A stretch of 64,000 bases of DNA from Alphaproteobacteria bacterium US3C007. Its GTDB lineage: Bacteria > Pseudomonadota > Alphaproteobacteria > Rhodobacterales > Rhodobacteraceae. Made by a program: the position numbers and the translations under genes. This document shows, in pieces, positions 8,485-17,055 of this stretch (its first letter is position 1; every line of letters begins with the position of its first letter). The notes below the pieces were generated by a model. It made no database searches, was not told the origin of the DNA, and saw only the letters and a program-made list of their open reading frames with translations. The stretch lies in assembly GCA_034423775.1 (NCBI GenBank), contig CP139918.1:558001-622000 (forward strand). Reading direction: 5' to 3'.

Positions 8485-8504
8485 TTCAGTGCTTTGAGTT
8501 GCGC

Positions 8505-9983
8505 TTAACCTTGCAGCAGGCTCAACACGTTTTGCTTAGAAGCATTGGCTTGTGCCAACATCGCTGTTGACGCTTGCTGTAGAATTTGCGACTTCGCCAA
8601 ATTGGTTGTTTCAGCGGCAAAATCTGCATCTTCAATCCGGCCACGACCAGCTTGTAGATTATTTGACATCGATGTCAGGTTTGAAACTGTGTTGTCTAGA
8701 CGGTTACTGTATGCGCCCAATTTAGCACGTTGAGTGTTCAGTGTTTCAAGCGCGGTGTCGATTTGAGTTAAAACGGCGGCTTTATCTGTAGCACTTAACG
8801 CTTCAAATGTAGAACTACTGATGTCAAGACCTGATGATTTAGTCACCACAACTTTGCCAGCGTCACCACCGGTACCAACTGATGCAGTAATTCCCGCGAT
8901 CTTTGTGGCATTTATTTTGTCGACCATATGTTGGATCATACCAGTTTTGTTATCTGAATAACCGTCTGTCGCATTTTGCACGCTTATTTCTGTGCCTTCA
9001 ACGTTGAGTGTAAACGTTTCCCCAGCATCAAATGTTGCACCTACTGTAATCTTGCCTCCTGATTCAGTTAAAGTTGCAGTACCTGCTTTTACCACAGAGA
9101 ATGTAGCGGCATCTGCTTGATGCGTGATTGTTATGCCAGCATCTGCGAATGCCGTGTTTGTATTTAGTTTTGCGGCAATTGCAGCCGCTTCACCCTCCGC
9201 GGAAGTGATATCAAAACCTTTTGCGTGTCCATCATCAAAAAAGTCAAAGTCAGTAGAGATTCCATCGATTACAATGGTTATCTCTGCGTCATCGGTTGCT
9301 GTAGCTGCTGTTGTTGTTTGGGTAACAGTTACTACTCCGTTGCCGTCCGGAGCTGACAATGCAAAAGCGGCTGCAGCACCAGTTTTAACTGCAAATGTCG
9401 GGGCCGGGTATGTATTCGCTGTCGCGCTCTCGGCTACGGTTACGGTGGGCGTGCTGGCAGTACTTGCCAAAGCCAATTTGTCTGCGCTCAGGGCTCCAAT
9501 TGTCAAGGTAACCGAGTCAGATGAGCGAGTTCCGCTTCCAACTTGAAAAGAAAGGGACTTGTCCGCTGTCGTTGAAGTTGCAACAGCCGATGTCGCGACG
9601 CCATTGAGCACTTGGTCCCCAGCCCAGGAAGTCGAGTGAGCAATCCGATCGATTTCTGTTTTAAGTTGATCCATTTCAGTTTGAAGAGCTGCTCTATCTT
9701 TGGTACTGTTCGTATCGTTAATCGATTGAACTGCAAGTTCACGCATGCGCTGAAGGATGTTCGCAATCTCGTCATGAGCTCCCTCCGCAGTGTCGATCAA
9801 ACCTTGAGCATCCATCGCATTTCGGATGGCTTGGTTCGTGCCCCGAATCTCAGATGTCAGACGTGATGCAATTGCAATCCCAGCCGCATCATCAGACGCG
9901 CCATTGATTCGTTTACCTGTAGAAAGACGCTCCATTGAGATTTCCATCTCTTTATTCACGCTCGATGCCGCTGCTTGGGCCAT
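8505..9983 (-). CDS. Flagellin C, 5'-truncated, probably silent cassette
   Basis: Flagellin of about 492 aa from the first in-frame ATG. The N-terminal D0/D1 region (STGKRI, NAMDAQGLIDTAEGA) and the C-terminus (AGRGRIEDADFAAETT to SLLQG) match the other copies. The central domain is about 120-150 residues longer and Ala/Thr-rich, so filament surface would differ. Upstream, homology to the expressed gene at 26760 continues through codons for ATNTGAL and then breaks into a GC-rich stretch. An in-frame TAA lies 16 codons upstream and no ATG or GTG intervenes. No promoter box is visible. Like flagellin A it keeps a full-length open frame without a proper start. Confidence 0.88.
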   Translation of the reverse strand: MAQAAASSVNKEMEISMERLSTGKRINGASDDAAGIAIASRLTSEIRGTNQAIRNAMDAQGLIDTAEGAHDEIANILQRMRELAVQSINDTNSTKDRAALQTEMDQLKTEIDRIAHSTSWAGDQVLNGVATSAVATSTTADKSLSFQVGSGTRSSDSVTLTIGALSADKLALASTASTPTVTVAESATANTYPAPTFAVKTGAAAAFALSAPDGNGVVTVTQTTTAATATDDAEITIVIDGISTDFDFFDDGHAKGFDITSAEGEAAAIAAKLNTNTAFADAGITITHQADAATFSVVKAGTATLTESGGKITVGATFDAGETFTLNVEGTEISVQNATDGYSDNKTGMIQHMVDKINATKIAGITASVGTGGDAGKVVVTKSSGLDISSSTFEALSATDKAAVLTQIDTALETLNTQRAKLGAYSNRLDNTVSNLTSMSNNLQAGRGRIEDADFAAETTNLAKSQILQQASTAMLAQANASKQNVLSLLQG

Positions 9984-9995
9984 CAAAGCGCCTGT
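9928..9995 (-). repeat. 68-bp invariant flagellin block, copy 2
   Basis: Identical to 1329-1396 and, inverted, to 26784-26851. Compared with the expressed copy alone the identity is longer, 9923-10004 (82 bp), and then ends abruptly at the 5' side. Confidence 0.88.
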
Positions 9996-10201
9996 ATTAG
10001 TCGCGGCGCGGCGCGGGCCAAGAAACCCGTTTCTTTACAAATTGATACATGTTTTTGAAATTTTGCAACGTCAGGCCTGACCCGCCTGTGTCACAAATTT
10101 ACATTTTATTCAGTTTCTAATTTTTTGAGCCTGCTTTTTTTCGGTAGAAGCTACACAGCGGGAATTTGATTTAATCCATTGATTTAAATAAATAAAAATA
10201 G

Positions 10202-10453
10202 TTACTTTTCTTTAAGAACCACGCCTTTAAAATCATCATGGCTTAAAAAGGCAATCCCGCGGCCATTAAGATAGACCATCAGCTTTGAAATTGTTCCCAC
10301 ACGGGTATTTGCTTTATCGTCAGATTGATCTGCTTTTGCTTCAAACCTTTTTAGCGCAGCGATCGACACACCAGAGCCTTCCGCCAATCTCTGTTGCGAA
10401 ATTCCAAGTAGGCCACGGGCCGCAATAATTTGACGTGCAGAGGGCACTTCCAT
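10202..10453 (-). CDS. Small Cro/CI-type HTH regulator (pair 2)
   Basis: 83 aa, one helix-turn-helix domain (ARGLLGISQQRLAEGSGVSIAALKRFEA), paralogue of the regulator at 1508-1756. The PSARQIIAAR start region is shared. The ATG at 10453 is chosen because it aligns with the paralogue; a GTG four codons upstream is possible. It lies about 200 bp outside the broken 5' end of flagellin C and is divergent from integrase 2, from which it is separated by 378 bp with no convincing gene. It probably regulates the integrase (inference). Confidence 0.75.
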   Translation of the reverse strand: MEVPSARQIIAARGLLGISQQRLAEGSGVSIAALKRFEAKADQSDDKANTRVGTISKLMVYLNGRGIAFLSHDDFKGVVLKEK

Positions 10454-10831
10454 GAGAAAAAACACCGGTTAAAAAACTCATTCGGACTAATGCTTGCCGC
10501 TCAATAGAGACTTGTCCAGTATTTTCTGGGGCCCAAATTCCGGCCCCTCAAAACTTGTACCTTATTGAAACTAAGCGATAATATCAAAATTAGATTTTTT
10601 TTGTGCCGGCCATTTTCCGTAGTTGCGGTGGTTTTGAAACAGAGTTTGTTTGAGAAAAATTCCAAAATCCTAAATCTATCAGGAAAATTTGCAAATGAGG
10701 CCAAGAATATCGAAAGAACCATAAGATTTCGTCAAATTCGATACCAAAAGTATTTTATCTAGGCTTCGCCATTTTTGATCCTTTTGGCATCTTATAAAAT
10801 TAAAAAGTATCTTTTATCTGGATGAGCTAAC
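10454..10831. other. Intergenic region between regulator 2 and integrase 2
   Basis: 378 bp. Short open frames on both strands here have no family resemblance, no ribosome-binding site and poor codon structure, so no gene is called. The segment is AT-rich close to the integrase start (10780-10830) and should hold the integrase promoter and regulator operators. It is about three times longer than the equivalent gap of pair 1. Confidence 0.5.
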
Positions 10832-12055
10832 ATGCAACCATCTCAATTTACCAATAAAGCATTGGAATCTGCAATTTGTCCGCAGAGTAAAACCTATCTC
10901 TATGTAAAGGATCCGAAAACGCTAGGCCTATCAGCCGTGGTGACCAAGGGCTCAAAAAGGTTTTTATTTCGGTATCGCATTGGTGGCCGACAGCGCAATA
11001 TGAGCCTTGGGGCCTTTCCGGCGTTGAAAGTGGCCGATGCGCGGCGCTTAGCGCTGCAACACCACCGGCAAGTCGCCTATGGAATTGATCCGCTAGACGA
11101 AAAAAACCAACTCAAAGCGATGCCGCAGCTTGAAACGTTTTTCCAGGCTCAATATTTGCCGTTTATCAAACTGCACAAACCCAGCTGGCATGTGGATGAA
11201 AGCCTGTTTCGGTTACATCTGGCCCCCATGTTCGGACGCAAAACCTTTGTTGAAATCACCCCTGACATGGTGATCCGATATACATCTGGTAAAAAAGCAT
11301 CCGGATTTTCAGCCGGTATGATCAATCAAAGCTTGGTATTGCTGGGGGCGCTGTTTAACCGGGCGCATAAATGGCGGCTTAAAAACGTACCGCCCGCGCG
11401 CCATTTGGATATTCAATATCTGAAAGATCCGCCTAAATTGAACCGCTTTTTATCAGAAGAAGAACATATCAAATTGTTTTTCGAATTAAACCGAAGCAAA
11501 AATCACATGTTAAAATTCTTTATTGGGTTTTTGCTGCTGACCGGCGCCCGCCGCAGCGAGGCTGCGCAGGCCCGATGGCAAGATTTTGATTTGGAACATG
11601 CCGTTTGGACGATTCCAAAAACAAAATCCGGCCAGTTTCGCAAAGTGGCGATCGCAGAGGCGGTTCTGGATCTGTTACGCGTGGTCAAACAGTTTCATGG
11701 TCAGCATTTGCAGGAAAACCCATGCGTCTATGTATTCGGAAATCTAAAAACGGGCCGCCCCTATCAAAATTTATATCGGTCTTGGAACAAAGCGCGCTGT
11801 GCTGCGGGCTTGCGGGATTTCAGGCTGCATGATTTGCGCCATAGCTTTGCCAGCATTTTGGTGAATAACGGCGTGTCAATTTATGAGGTTCAAAATTTGC
11901 TCGGCCATGCCTCTATTAACACCACCAAACGCTACGCCCATTTGGCCCCGGAAACGCTTCGCAAAAGCGCCCAAGTTGCCGCCGATGTCTATTCGCTGGC
12001 CAAACGCGGGGGCGTGTTGAACACCCCCAGCGACAGCCCCGTGCAAAGGTTCTAA
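10832..12055 (+). CDS. Tyrosine recombinase / integrase 2 (P4-like)
   Basis: 407 aa, with the same architecture as the integrase at 1876: P4-type arm-binding N-terminus (VKDPKTLGLSAVV, RNMSLGAFPALKVADAR) and a catalytic domain with Arg240 (TGARRSE), His333 and Arg336 (LHDLRHSF), His359 (LLGHAS) and Tyr368 (KRYAHL). All catalytic residues are present, so it is probably active. Unlike integrase 1 its base composition is like the host flagellar genes, suggesting longer residence or domestication. No phage or element cargo follows it. It stands in the same place and orientation relative to silent flagellin C as integrase 1 does to flagellin A. Confidence 0.9.
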   Translation: MQPSQFTNKALESAICPQSKTYLYVKDPKTLGLSAVVTKGSKRFLFRYRIGGRQRNMSLGAFPALKVADARRLALQHHRQVAYGIDPLDEKNQLKAMPQLETFFQAQYLPFIKLHKPSWHVDESLFRLHLAPMFGRKTFVEITPDMVIRYTSGKKASGFSAGMINQSLVLLGALFNRAHKWRLKNVPPARHLDIQYLKDPPKLNRFLSEEEHIKLFFELNRSKNHMLKFFIGFLLLTGARRSEAAQARWQDFDLEHAVWTIPKTKSGQFRKVAIAEAVLDLLRVVKQFHGQHLQENPCVYVFGNLKTGRPYQNLYRSWNKARCAAGLRDFRLHDLRHSFASILVNNGVSIYEVQNLLGHASINTTKRYAHLAPETLRKSAQVAADVYSLAKRGGVLNTPSDSPVQRF

Positions 12056-12126
12056 ATGCCCGGAATAAGGGGAATATCGCAGGCGGTTAGAAGAAGCAGG
12101 CTGGCAAGCAAAAATAAGTGTTTCAT
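12052..12126 (-). CDS. Very small lipoprotein (24 aa)
   Basis: MKHLFLLASLLLLTACDIPL is followed by a four-residue tail. A lysine and a hydrophobic stretch lead to a lipobox (LTAC), so the mature product would be only nine residues attached to lipid at Cys16. An AAAG lies upstream of the ATG. Tiny lipoproteins of this kind are common in alphaproteobacteria and usually not annotated. It overlaps the last four bases of the convergent integrase gene. Function unknown; chance occurrence cannot be excluded. Confidence 0.4.
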   Translation of the reverse strand: MKHLFLLASLLLLTACDIPLIPGI

Positions 12127-12799
12127 TTAGATATCTTTCTTAGCATGTTTGAAATCCTCACTACCCGCGCAGCGTTTCACATTCTAACGGGGTTGCCAAG
12201 CTTGGGTCGTATAAGATTGAAAGGCTTTTTTGAGGCGGGCGCAAAACACCGGGGCGCGCCGAAGGAAACAGCACTGAAAATACTTAATTACATGGTCTAT
12301 GTAACGCCCTCGTATTAAAGGGCTAGAGAATGGAGGGACGAAATGGAAACGAAAGCCGCCGCGAAATTTGTACCTTTACTCGTGCGCCGTGCCGCTGAGG
12401 GGCTAGACGTGATGGGTAGGAAGGGGATCTGAAGATCTGCGGTATCTGCAATCTGCGGATGGGATGGGCGCCTTGTCAGCGCAAGAAAAAATAGCTGTAA
12501 TGCGCGCAAGCCGCGTCGAGCTTTCTGGTGCGTAAGGATAACGCACACACCGTTGGCGTGTTAATCCGTGCTTAACCCATGCGATATTCAGGGCTTGGCA
12601 GCGTTAAATTTGGAAGAGCCGCCTATGTCGCCTTTTTCGTTTTGAGGTCTACACAAACCGTATATGTTGATTGGCGCAAAAAGCGCCTGCAGCGATCTCG
12701 TTGTTAAGCCAGCCTGTGAGACGCGCAAACCCGGCATTGCTCTTCTGTGCTGTATTATTGGATAAAGCAGTGTTCAACCAAGACGCATTTGCCCCGCGC
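12127..12799. other. Long intergenic region, probably decayed
   Basis: About 670 bp between the integrase-2 end and the chloride-channel gene. I see no convincing gene. A 29-codon frame at 12343-12432 has a good GGAGGG ribosome-binding site but ends at once, and a second short peptide frame (12460-12531) follows, so this may be the wreck of a longer gene. Repeated ATCTGCGG elements occur at 12425-12460. It may mark the right end of a second, degraded element. Confidence 0.4.
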
Positions 12800-14518
12800 T
12801 TACCGCCGTTCAAGATCCACAACGCGATTTTGCAGTGCCAGGTAATCTCTGAACAAATCCGCCTCAGTTACGATTCCGATCAAACTGCCCGATATACGAT
12901 CAATCACAGGAATGCTTTCGCCAACAAAATCTACAGCAATTTCCATGGCTTGTTGCAAAGAGGCGTCTGATTTGATTGAAATCGGATCCACCTCTTGTTC
13001 AGCTATGGCTGGCCCGTCTGGGGCGCCTTTTAACAGGGTTTGAAGCGCAACTTTGCCCAGAAAGCTTTTATCCGGGCCAAGGATATAGGCTTCGGTTGAG
13101 CCGCTTTCGATCAAAAGGTTTATCGCAGTTTGGTTGCTATCTTCCGAGTTCAGGCGGCAATAGTCTTGATGCACAATGGTTTCAATATTGCGTTCCATCA
13201 TCTCAAGGCCCGTACGGCCTGACGATATATCGATGCCCCGATCCAGTAGTTGGCGGTCAAAGAAGGAATTGCCAAATAAAAGGTGAGACGTCAGCACTGA
13301 GGTTACAATGCTGATCATAGCCAGTAAGGCAAATTCATACGATCCGGTCAGCTCTAATATAATGATCGTTCCGGCGATGGGTGCGCCGATCACTGAAGAA
13401 GAAACAGCCGCAATACCACAGATCACAATTCCAACCGTGCCCGGTAAGTCCAAGCCAAGTGACGCAAGGATGTGCAGGGCGATGGCGCCGCCAGCGGCCC
13501 CTATCACCAATGAGGGCGAAAATATTCCGCCAAAAAGCCCCATCCCCAAACATACCGAGGTCAGAATAATTTTCAAAAACAGAACAACAAACAAAAAGGC
13601 CAGCGTGTATTGCATTCCAATCGCACCACGTACAGTTTCGCCGCCCAAACCCAGCGTTTCGGGTACAAAGGCGCCCCCGATCGCGGTGATCGTCGCCGCG
13701 ATAAGAACCGCTTGTGCTGGGGTGAAACGCCCAGAGGCTGTAAAGGCAGCAACTCTGCGAACGCTTAGCATAAAGCCCACGGCGAGCACGCCAAAGAAGG
13801 GCCCAAGGAGAAGCGCGATCGGCAAAAGAGTGGATAAATCGCCATCAAACCCGCCGATTTCAAAAAGGGTAGTGCCACCCCAAAACAATTCAGTGACCCC
13901 TGCTGCAACGCAAGAGGCGATGGCAATTGGGGCAATGGCTTTTAGGGAGAAATGCCTAATAATCGCTTCATGTGCAAATATGACACCGGCGATTGGAGCA
14001 TTAAAACCCGCAGAAATCGCAGCGGCAACACCGCATCCGATAAAAATATCGGTCGAAATTCCGCTTCTTGAGAACCGCTTCAGCGCGCTGCCGATCACCG
14101 CGCCAAAATGCACCAGCGGACCATATTGGCCAACCGAGGCGCCGCCTGAAGCGCTTAAAAAAGCCACCAGCGTCGAAGATAAGCCAGATTTTATATCCAA
14201 CTCATTATCGGTGCGATGCGCTGCATGGATACTGTCAGCAGGCCCATGCCAGCGCGCGATCCCAAGGTTTTTCTTAATTGCTATTATACAAAGCGCCACG
14301 AATCCTAATGTGAAAAACTGCGCATAATGAAGCTCAAAGCCCGATATTTGTATCGGAGCGACCACACCGCGAAAGCTTGTAAAAAATTGAACGCCAAGGA
14401 CAAAGAAATGGGCAACAAAGGCGACAACAAGGCCAAATACAACCCCAACAAGGATCAATTGTACGAGTCTTGATAAAGCTGCGATGAGGTTCGAATTCTC
14501 GTTCATGTCGACGTCCAT
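12800..14518 (-). CDS. ClC-family chloride channel/transporter with CBS pair
   Basis: 572 aa. About 10-12 membrane segments fill residues 15-420 in the ClC fold. The second anion-site motif reads SVGQYGPLVHFG (residues 128-139) and the third reads GIFSPSLVIGA. The C-terminal part, from about residue 440, holds two CBS domains (QDYCRLNSEDSNQTAINLL... and ...SIPVIDRISGSLIGIVTEADLF), which usually bind adenine nucleotides and regulate transport. The gating glutamate of the canonical GREGP motif is replaced by Tyr132, and the first motif (GSGIP) is not conserved, so it may behave as a channel or carry another anion (inference). Not part of the flagellar system by sequence. Confidence 0.88.
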   Translation of the reverse strand: MDVDMNENSNLIAALSRLVQLILVGVVFGLVVAFVAHFFVLGVQFFTSFRGVVAPIQISGFELHYAQFFTLGFVALCIIAIKKNLGIARWHGPADSIHAAHRTDNELDIKSGLSSTLVAFLSASGGASVGQYGPLVHFGAVIGSALKRFSRSGISTDIFIGCGVAAAISAGFNAPIAGVIFAHEAIIRHFSLKAIAPIAIASCVAAGVTELFWGGTTLFEIGGFDGDLSTLLPIALLLGPFFGVLAVGFMLSVRRVAAFTASGRFTPAQAVLIAATITAIGGAFVPETLGLGGETVRGAIGMQYTLAFLFVVLFLKIILTSVCLGMGLFGGIFSPSLVIGAAGGAIALHILASLGLDLPGTVGIVICGIAAVSSSVIGAPIAGTIIILELTGSYEFALLAMISIVTSVLTSHLLFGNSFFDRQLLDRGIDISSGRTGLEMMERNIETIVHQDYCRLNSEDSNQTAINLLIESGSTEAYILGPDKSFLGKVALQTLLKGAPDGPAIAEQEVDPISIKSDASLQQAMEIAVDFVGESIPVIDRISGSLIGIVTEADLFRDYLALQNRVVDLERR

Positions 14519-14659
14519 TTTTACGGGGCCGATTTAAGCAGCACAGACAAACCGAGACAAACACCAACAGCTGTTTAAAGCGTCATTGTATTTTTTATAG
14601 AGGGAAAAACTTGTGTTTGCAAAGTATCAACTGTGCAGATCATGACATTATGCGGATGA

Positions 14660-15484
14660 TTAATTCCAGATGCGCGTTGCCGTCTCTTTCGCTTCAGCCA
14701 AACGTTGCTCATACATGCGCAACTTGGCAGATATATCGCTTTTCTCTTCGGGGATTTCTTCCGCCAAATCATCGGTATTTGTGGAAACACCTTTTAGCTT
14801 GTTTTTCAAGTTCGCAAAACCGCCCCCCCCAGAAGGTTCTGAAGATTTGGATTTTGCAGCTTTCTTAACCGGTTGAACGGGCGCCTCAACAGCTTCGATC
14901 GCTTCTTTGGCATCTTTTGTTTGTTTCGCCTCCGATACCTTTGCCTCCACAGCGGCTTCAGGGCTGTTTTCTACCGCCTCGGCTTTGTCTTGCACCTGCG
15001 CGGTTGCAACGGATTTGACATCCTCTTGGGGCAAGTCTTCTTCAACCCCAGCCTCCTGTGGGGCAAGCCCAGCAAGCCCATCTATTTTCCAATCATCATT
15101 CAGCAATAAGGTGCTTTCGGCATCTTTCTCGCGCTCAATAAACTCTGAGAAAAGCCGCTCAAGCGTATCCACACGCGCGGTTAAAATACGATTTTGGATT
15201 TTTAGATCAGCGACTGCTTCGATCGTAAGTACGCGCCGCAAGCTGCCATTTGGTTTCGCAGGCGCGTTTGCTTGATTGGTGTCGGCGGTTGTTTCAGCAT
15301 CCGACCATAGGGCGTTAAAGGAACGTTTATTGATGAAATGTTCTAAGTTTTTTTCGTCAACCTGCGCGGTATCTTCATCCCCCGTATTGGCCACGGTCGC
15401 CAGACGGCCCTCTTGAATATTCTGTTGCAGCTCCTCAAGGGTAAGGTCTGCCCGTTTTGCAGCTTCTTCTAACGAAAGTAACAT
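14660..15484 (-). CDS. Hypothetical acidic coiled-coil protein with MerR-like N-terminus
   Basis: 274 aa from the ATG at 15484, which leaves 16 bp to the upstream gene. Residues 1-40 (LSLEEAAKRADLTLEELQQNIQEGRL) look like an excisionase/MerR-type winged helix. Residues about 85-120 are coiled coil (IQNRILTARVDTLERLFSEF). A long acidic, Ala/Glu/Val-rich linker follows, and a basic helical C-terminus (KLRMYEQRLAEAKETATRIWN). Family not recognised. It probably forms an operon with the 15501 gene. The adaptor-like layout suggests a structural or polar-scaffold role, but no function can be assigned. Confidence 0.6.
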   Translation of the reverse strand: MLLSLEEAAKRADLTLEELQQNIQEGRLATVANTGDEDTAQVDEKNLEHFINKRSFNALWSDAETTADTNQANAPAKPNGSLRRVLTIEAVADLKIQNRILTARVDTLERLFSEFIEREKDAESTLLLNDDWKIDGLAGLAPQEAGVEEDLPQEDVKSVATAQVQDKAEAVENSPEAAVEAKVSEAKQTKDAKEAIEAVEAPVQPVKKAAKSKSSEPSGGGGFANLKNKLKGVSTNTDDLAEEIPEEKSDISAKLRMYEQRLAEAKETATRIWN

Positions 15485-15500
15485 CGCGGCTCCTACTGGC

Positions 15501-15995
15501 CTAAAAAGAGGCGTCGAAAGCATCATTATATGACACATTCATCTCCATTAAATCACCCAACCATCCAATTTTATCAACGTCTAAAACATCCCAACCACCC
15601 GGTTTGCCCAAGGTAGGATCTGACCGATATTTAAACGTGTAGACTTTAAAGCTTGTGAAGACCTCTTGCACACGCGACTCGGTATCCTCGGGCGCAAAGG
15701 CATTTTTGAAGAGAGATTTGATTTTCCTAGGGCTTCCTTTTTCGTCAAAGCTGGTCGTGTAATAAATGTAGCCATCCAAGATCTCGCCAATATCCTCTGC
15801 TTCAATCTCGACCAGCAATTTCATGATTTCTTCGCTGACCGACATGATTTTGCGCGCCGCGGCATCTTCGTAATGTTGCGCAAGCACTTGGCCATATTTA
15901 GAAGCATAGCCCGGCAACGGGATATCGTTCAGTACATATTGCTTGGTGGCCTGAACAGACACGACCCCCATAACCCATAAAGGACAAAAGCTCAT
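15501..15995 (-). CDS. Hypothetical protein with signal-like N-terminus
   Basis: 164 aa. The first 16 residues (MSFCPLWVMGVVSVQA) are hydrophobic and end in an AXA-like site, so the protein could be secreted, although no basic residue precedes. The rest is mixed, acidic and aromatic at the end (GGWDVLDVDKIGWLGDL). A region around residues 70-130 (YIYYTTSFDEKGSPRKIKSLF, TFKYRSDPTLG) looks beta-rich. Family not recognised. It is first in a two-gene unit with 14660-15484. An AGGG lies upstream of the ATG. Confidence 0.55.
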   Translation of the reverse strand: MSFCPLWVMGVVSVQATKQYVLNDIPLPGYASKYGQVLAQHYEDAAARKIMSVSEEIMKLLVEIEAEDIGEILDGYIYYTTSFDEKGSPRKIKSLFKNAFAPEDTESRVQEVFTSFKVYTFKYRSDPTLGKPGGWDVLDVDKIGWLGDLMEMNVSYNDAFDASF

Positions 15996-16120
15996 TTACA
16001 AACCCTAGTTATACCGCTCTTAACTTAAAAGCGTTTCATTTATTTTCAAGCAATTATCGCGCCATAATTGCTAAGCTAACGCCAGTTCTATCTGTCTTAC
16101 AACGCGTCACGTGTTTCAGA

Positions 16121-16369
16121 TCAGATTGGTTCTATCTCTACAACGATGCTGTTTTTTGCTTCAAAGTCTAAAATATCGCCGCGTTGCGACAAGTCTTTTA
16201 AACCCTCAAGATCGGTGATTTCAAAAACGACTTCTGCAGCATGATCACCTTGCTGCAGAACCGTCTCATTCTTTATGAAACGCGCACGATCTGCTTGATA
16301 GCTGTCGTAAAACGCTTTCCATTCCTCATACACGCATCCCGAAATTGTTACCCTTGCCATGACTTTCAT
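16121..16369 (-). CDS. Hypothetical 82-aa protein
   Basis: 82 aa, acidic. A GAGG precedes the ATG at 16369. The sequence (RVTISGCVYEEWKAFYDSYQADRARFIKNETVL) followed by an EVVFEITDLEGL stretch suggests a small alpha/beta fold like short ferredoxin-like domains, but the family is not recognised. It is divergent from the 16475 gene, with a 105-bp gap that contains the dyad AAGCTT-TGCAC-AAGCTT-like repeat near 16437-16453. Confidence 0.5.
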   Translation of the reverse strand: MKVMARVTISGCVYEEWKAFYDSYQADRARFIKNETVLQQGDHAAEVVFEITDLEGLKDLSQRGDILDFEAKNSIVVEIEPI

Positions 16370-16474
16370 GCTCGCACCTCGTTCGTTTCTGCGCCAATTG
16401 ATGATATTTTATAGTTTTGTTTCATTTAGAGAATAAAGCTTTGCACAAGCTTCGTAAATGAAATAATTGGGTTC

Positions 16475-17029
16475 ATGGCCTCGAATGATAGCTTAAAAAA
16501 CTTGACGGTTCAGTTGCTGTGGGACGCGGGGTATATTTCTGGGTCTCTCCTTTCCCCTCAGCCTCAAAATATGGCTCAATTAATTCAATTTATTGAGGCA
16601 TTTCCTGCTGAACAGCCCATAGCCATGGGTCAAATTCCAGAAACATTTGAATCCGCGCTCTTTCACTTAGCCGGATTTGATGGGGCCGCCTTCGACTTGG
16701 CAAAAAAATATATTGCCACAAAACTGCTATCTGGTGCGGGTTTGACAAAGCCTGGTTATCAATTTGCAGCGTGCCTTGTTGCGGGCTGGGTCCCGCGCTG
16801 GTCTATCGAGAGGCTCACAAAAATTGAGGATTTAAAACTGCGCCAATATGCACCTGTGATTGACCGGATCGGTATCGTTCTGACCGAACTTTTTCAGCTG
16901 CCTGCTGGCTTTGGCGGGCCCCCAAACGCGCAAATCACCGCGAGCATGGTTCTGAGTTTTGTTTTCGCAGACTTTGACCTACCCTTTTCAGAGGGCCAGA
17001 TCGCAAGCATATTGCAAAGCGATAAGTAG
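16475..17029 (+). CDS. Hypothetical protein beside flagellar genes
   Basis: 184 aa, soluble, mostly helical, without recognised family. Gly/Pro-rich motifs occur at residues 145-155 (PAGFGGPPNAQ). The codon use is like the neighbouring flagellar genes, so it is not obviously foreign. It precedes the sigma-28-controlled gene at 17150 but is separated from it by that promoter. Role unknown. Confidence 0.55.
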   Translation: MASNDSLKNLTVQLLWDAGYISGSLLSPQPQNMAQLIQFIEAFPAEQPIAMGQIPETFESALFHLAGFDGAAFDLAKKYIATKLLSGAGLTKPGYQFAACLVAGWVPRWSIERLTKIEDLKLRQYAPVIDRIGIVLTELFQLPAGFGGPPNAQITASMVLSFVFADFDLPFSEGQIASILQSDK

Positions 17030-17055
17030 CAAAACGCTGTCTCGCCGATGGTATG

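Noticed and set aside
9124..9546. Rightward open frame inside flagellin C
   Set aside because: Antisense frame of the Ala/Thr-rich variable domain; no start signal.
1397..12126. Simple phage insertion into the 5' end of flagellin genes as sole explanation
   Set aside because: The displaced promoter and first codons should appear at the other end of each element; no such sequence was seen on the minus strand of the window, so insertion alone does not explain the layout.
12145..12318. Open frame after integrase 2
   Set aside because: No ribosome-binding site, no family pattern and ordinary intergenic composition.
13308..14327. Long rightward open frame (339 codons)
   Set aside because: It lies opposite the ClC gene in a frame produced by its codon use; composition is Pro/Ala/Ile-rich without any domain.
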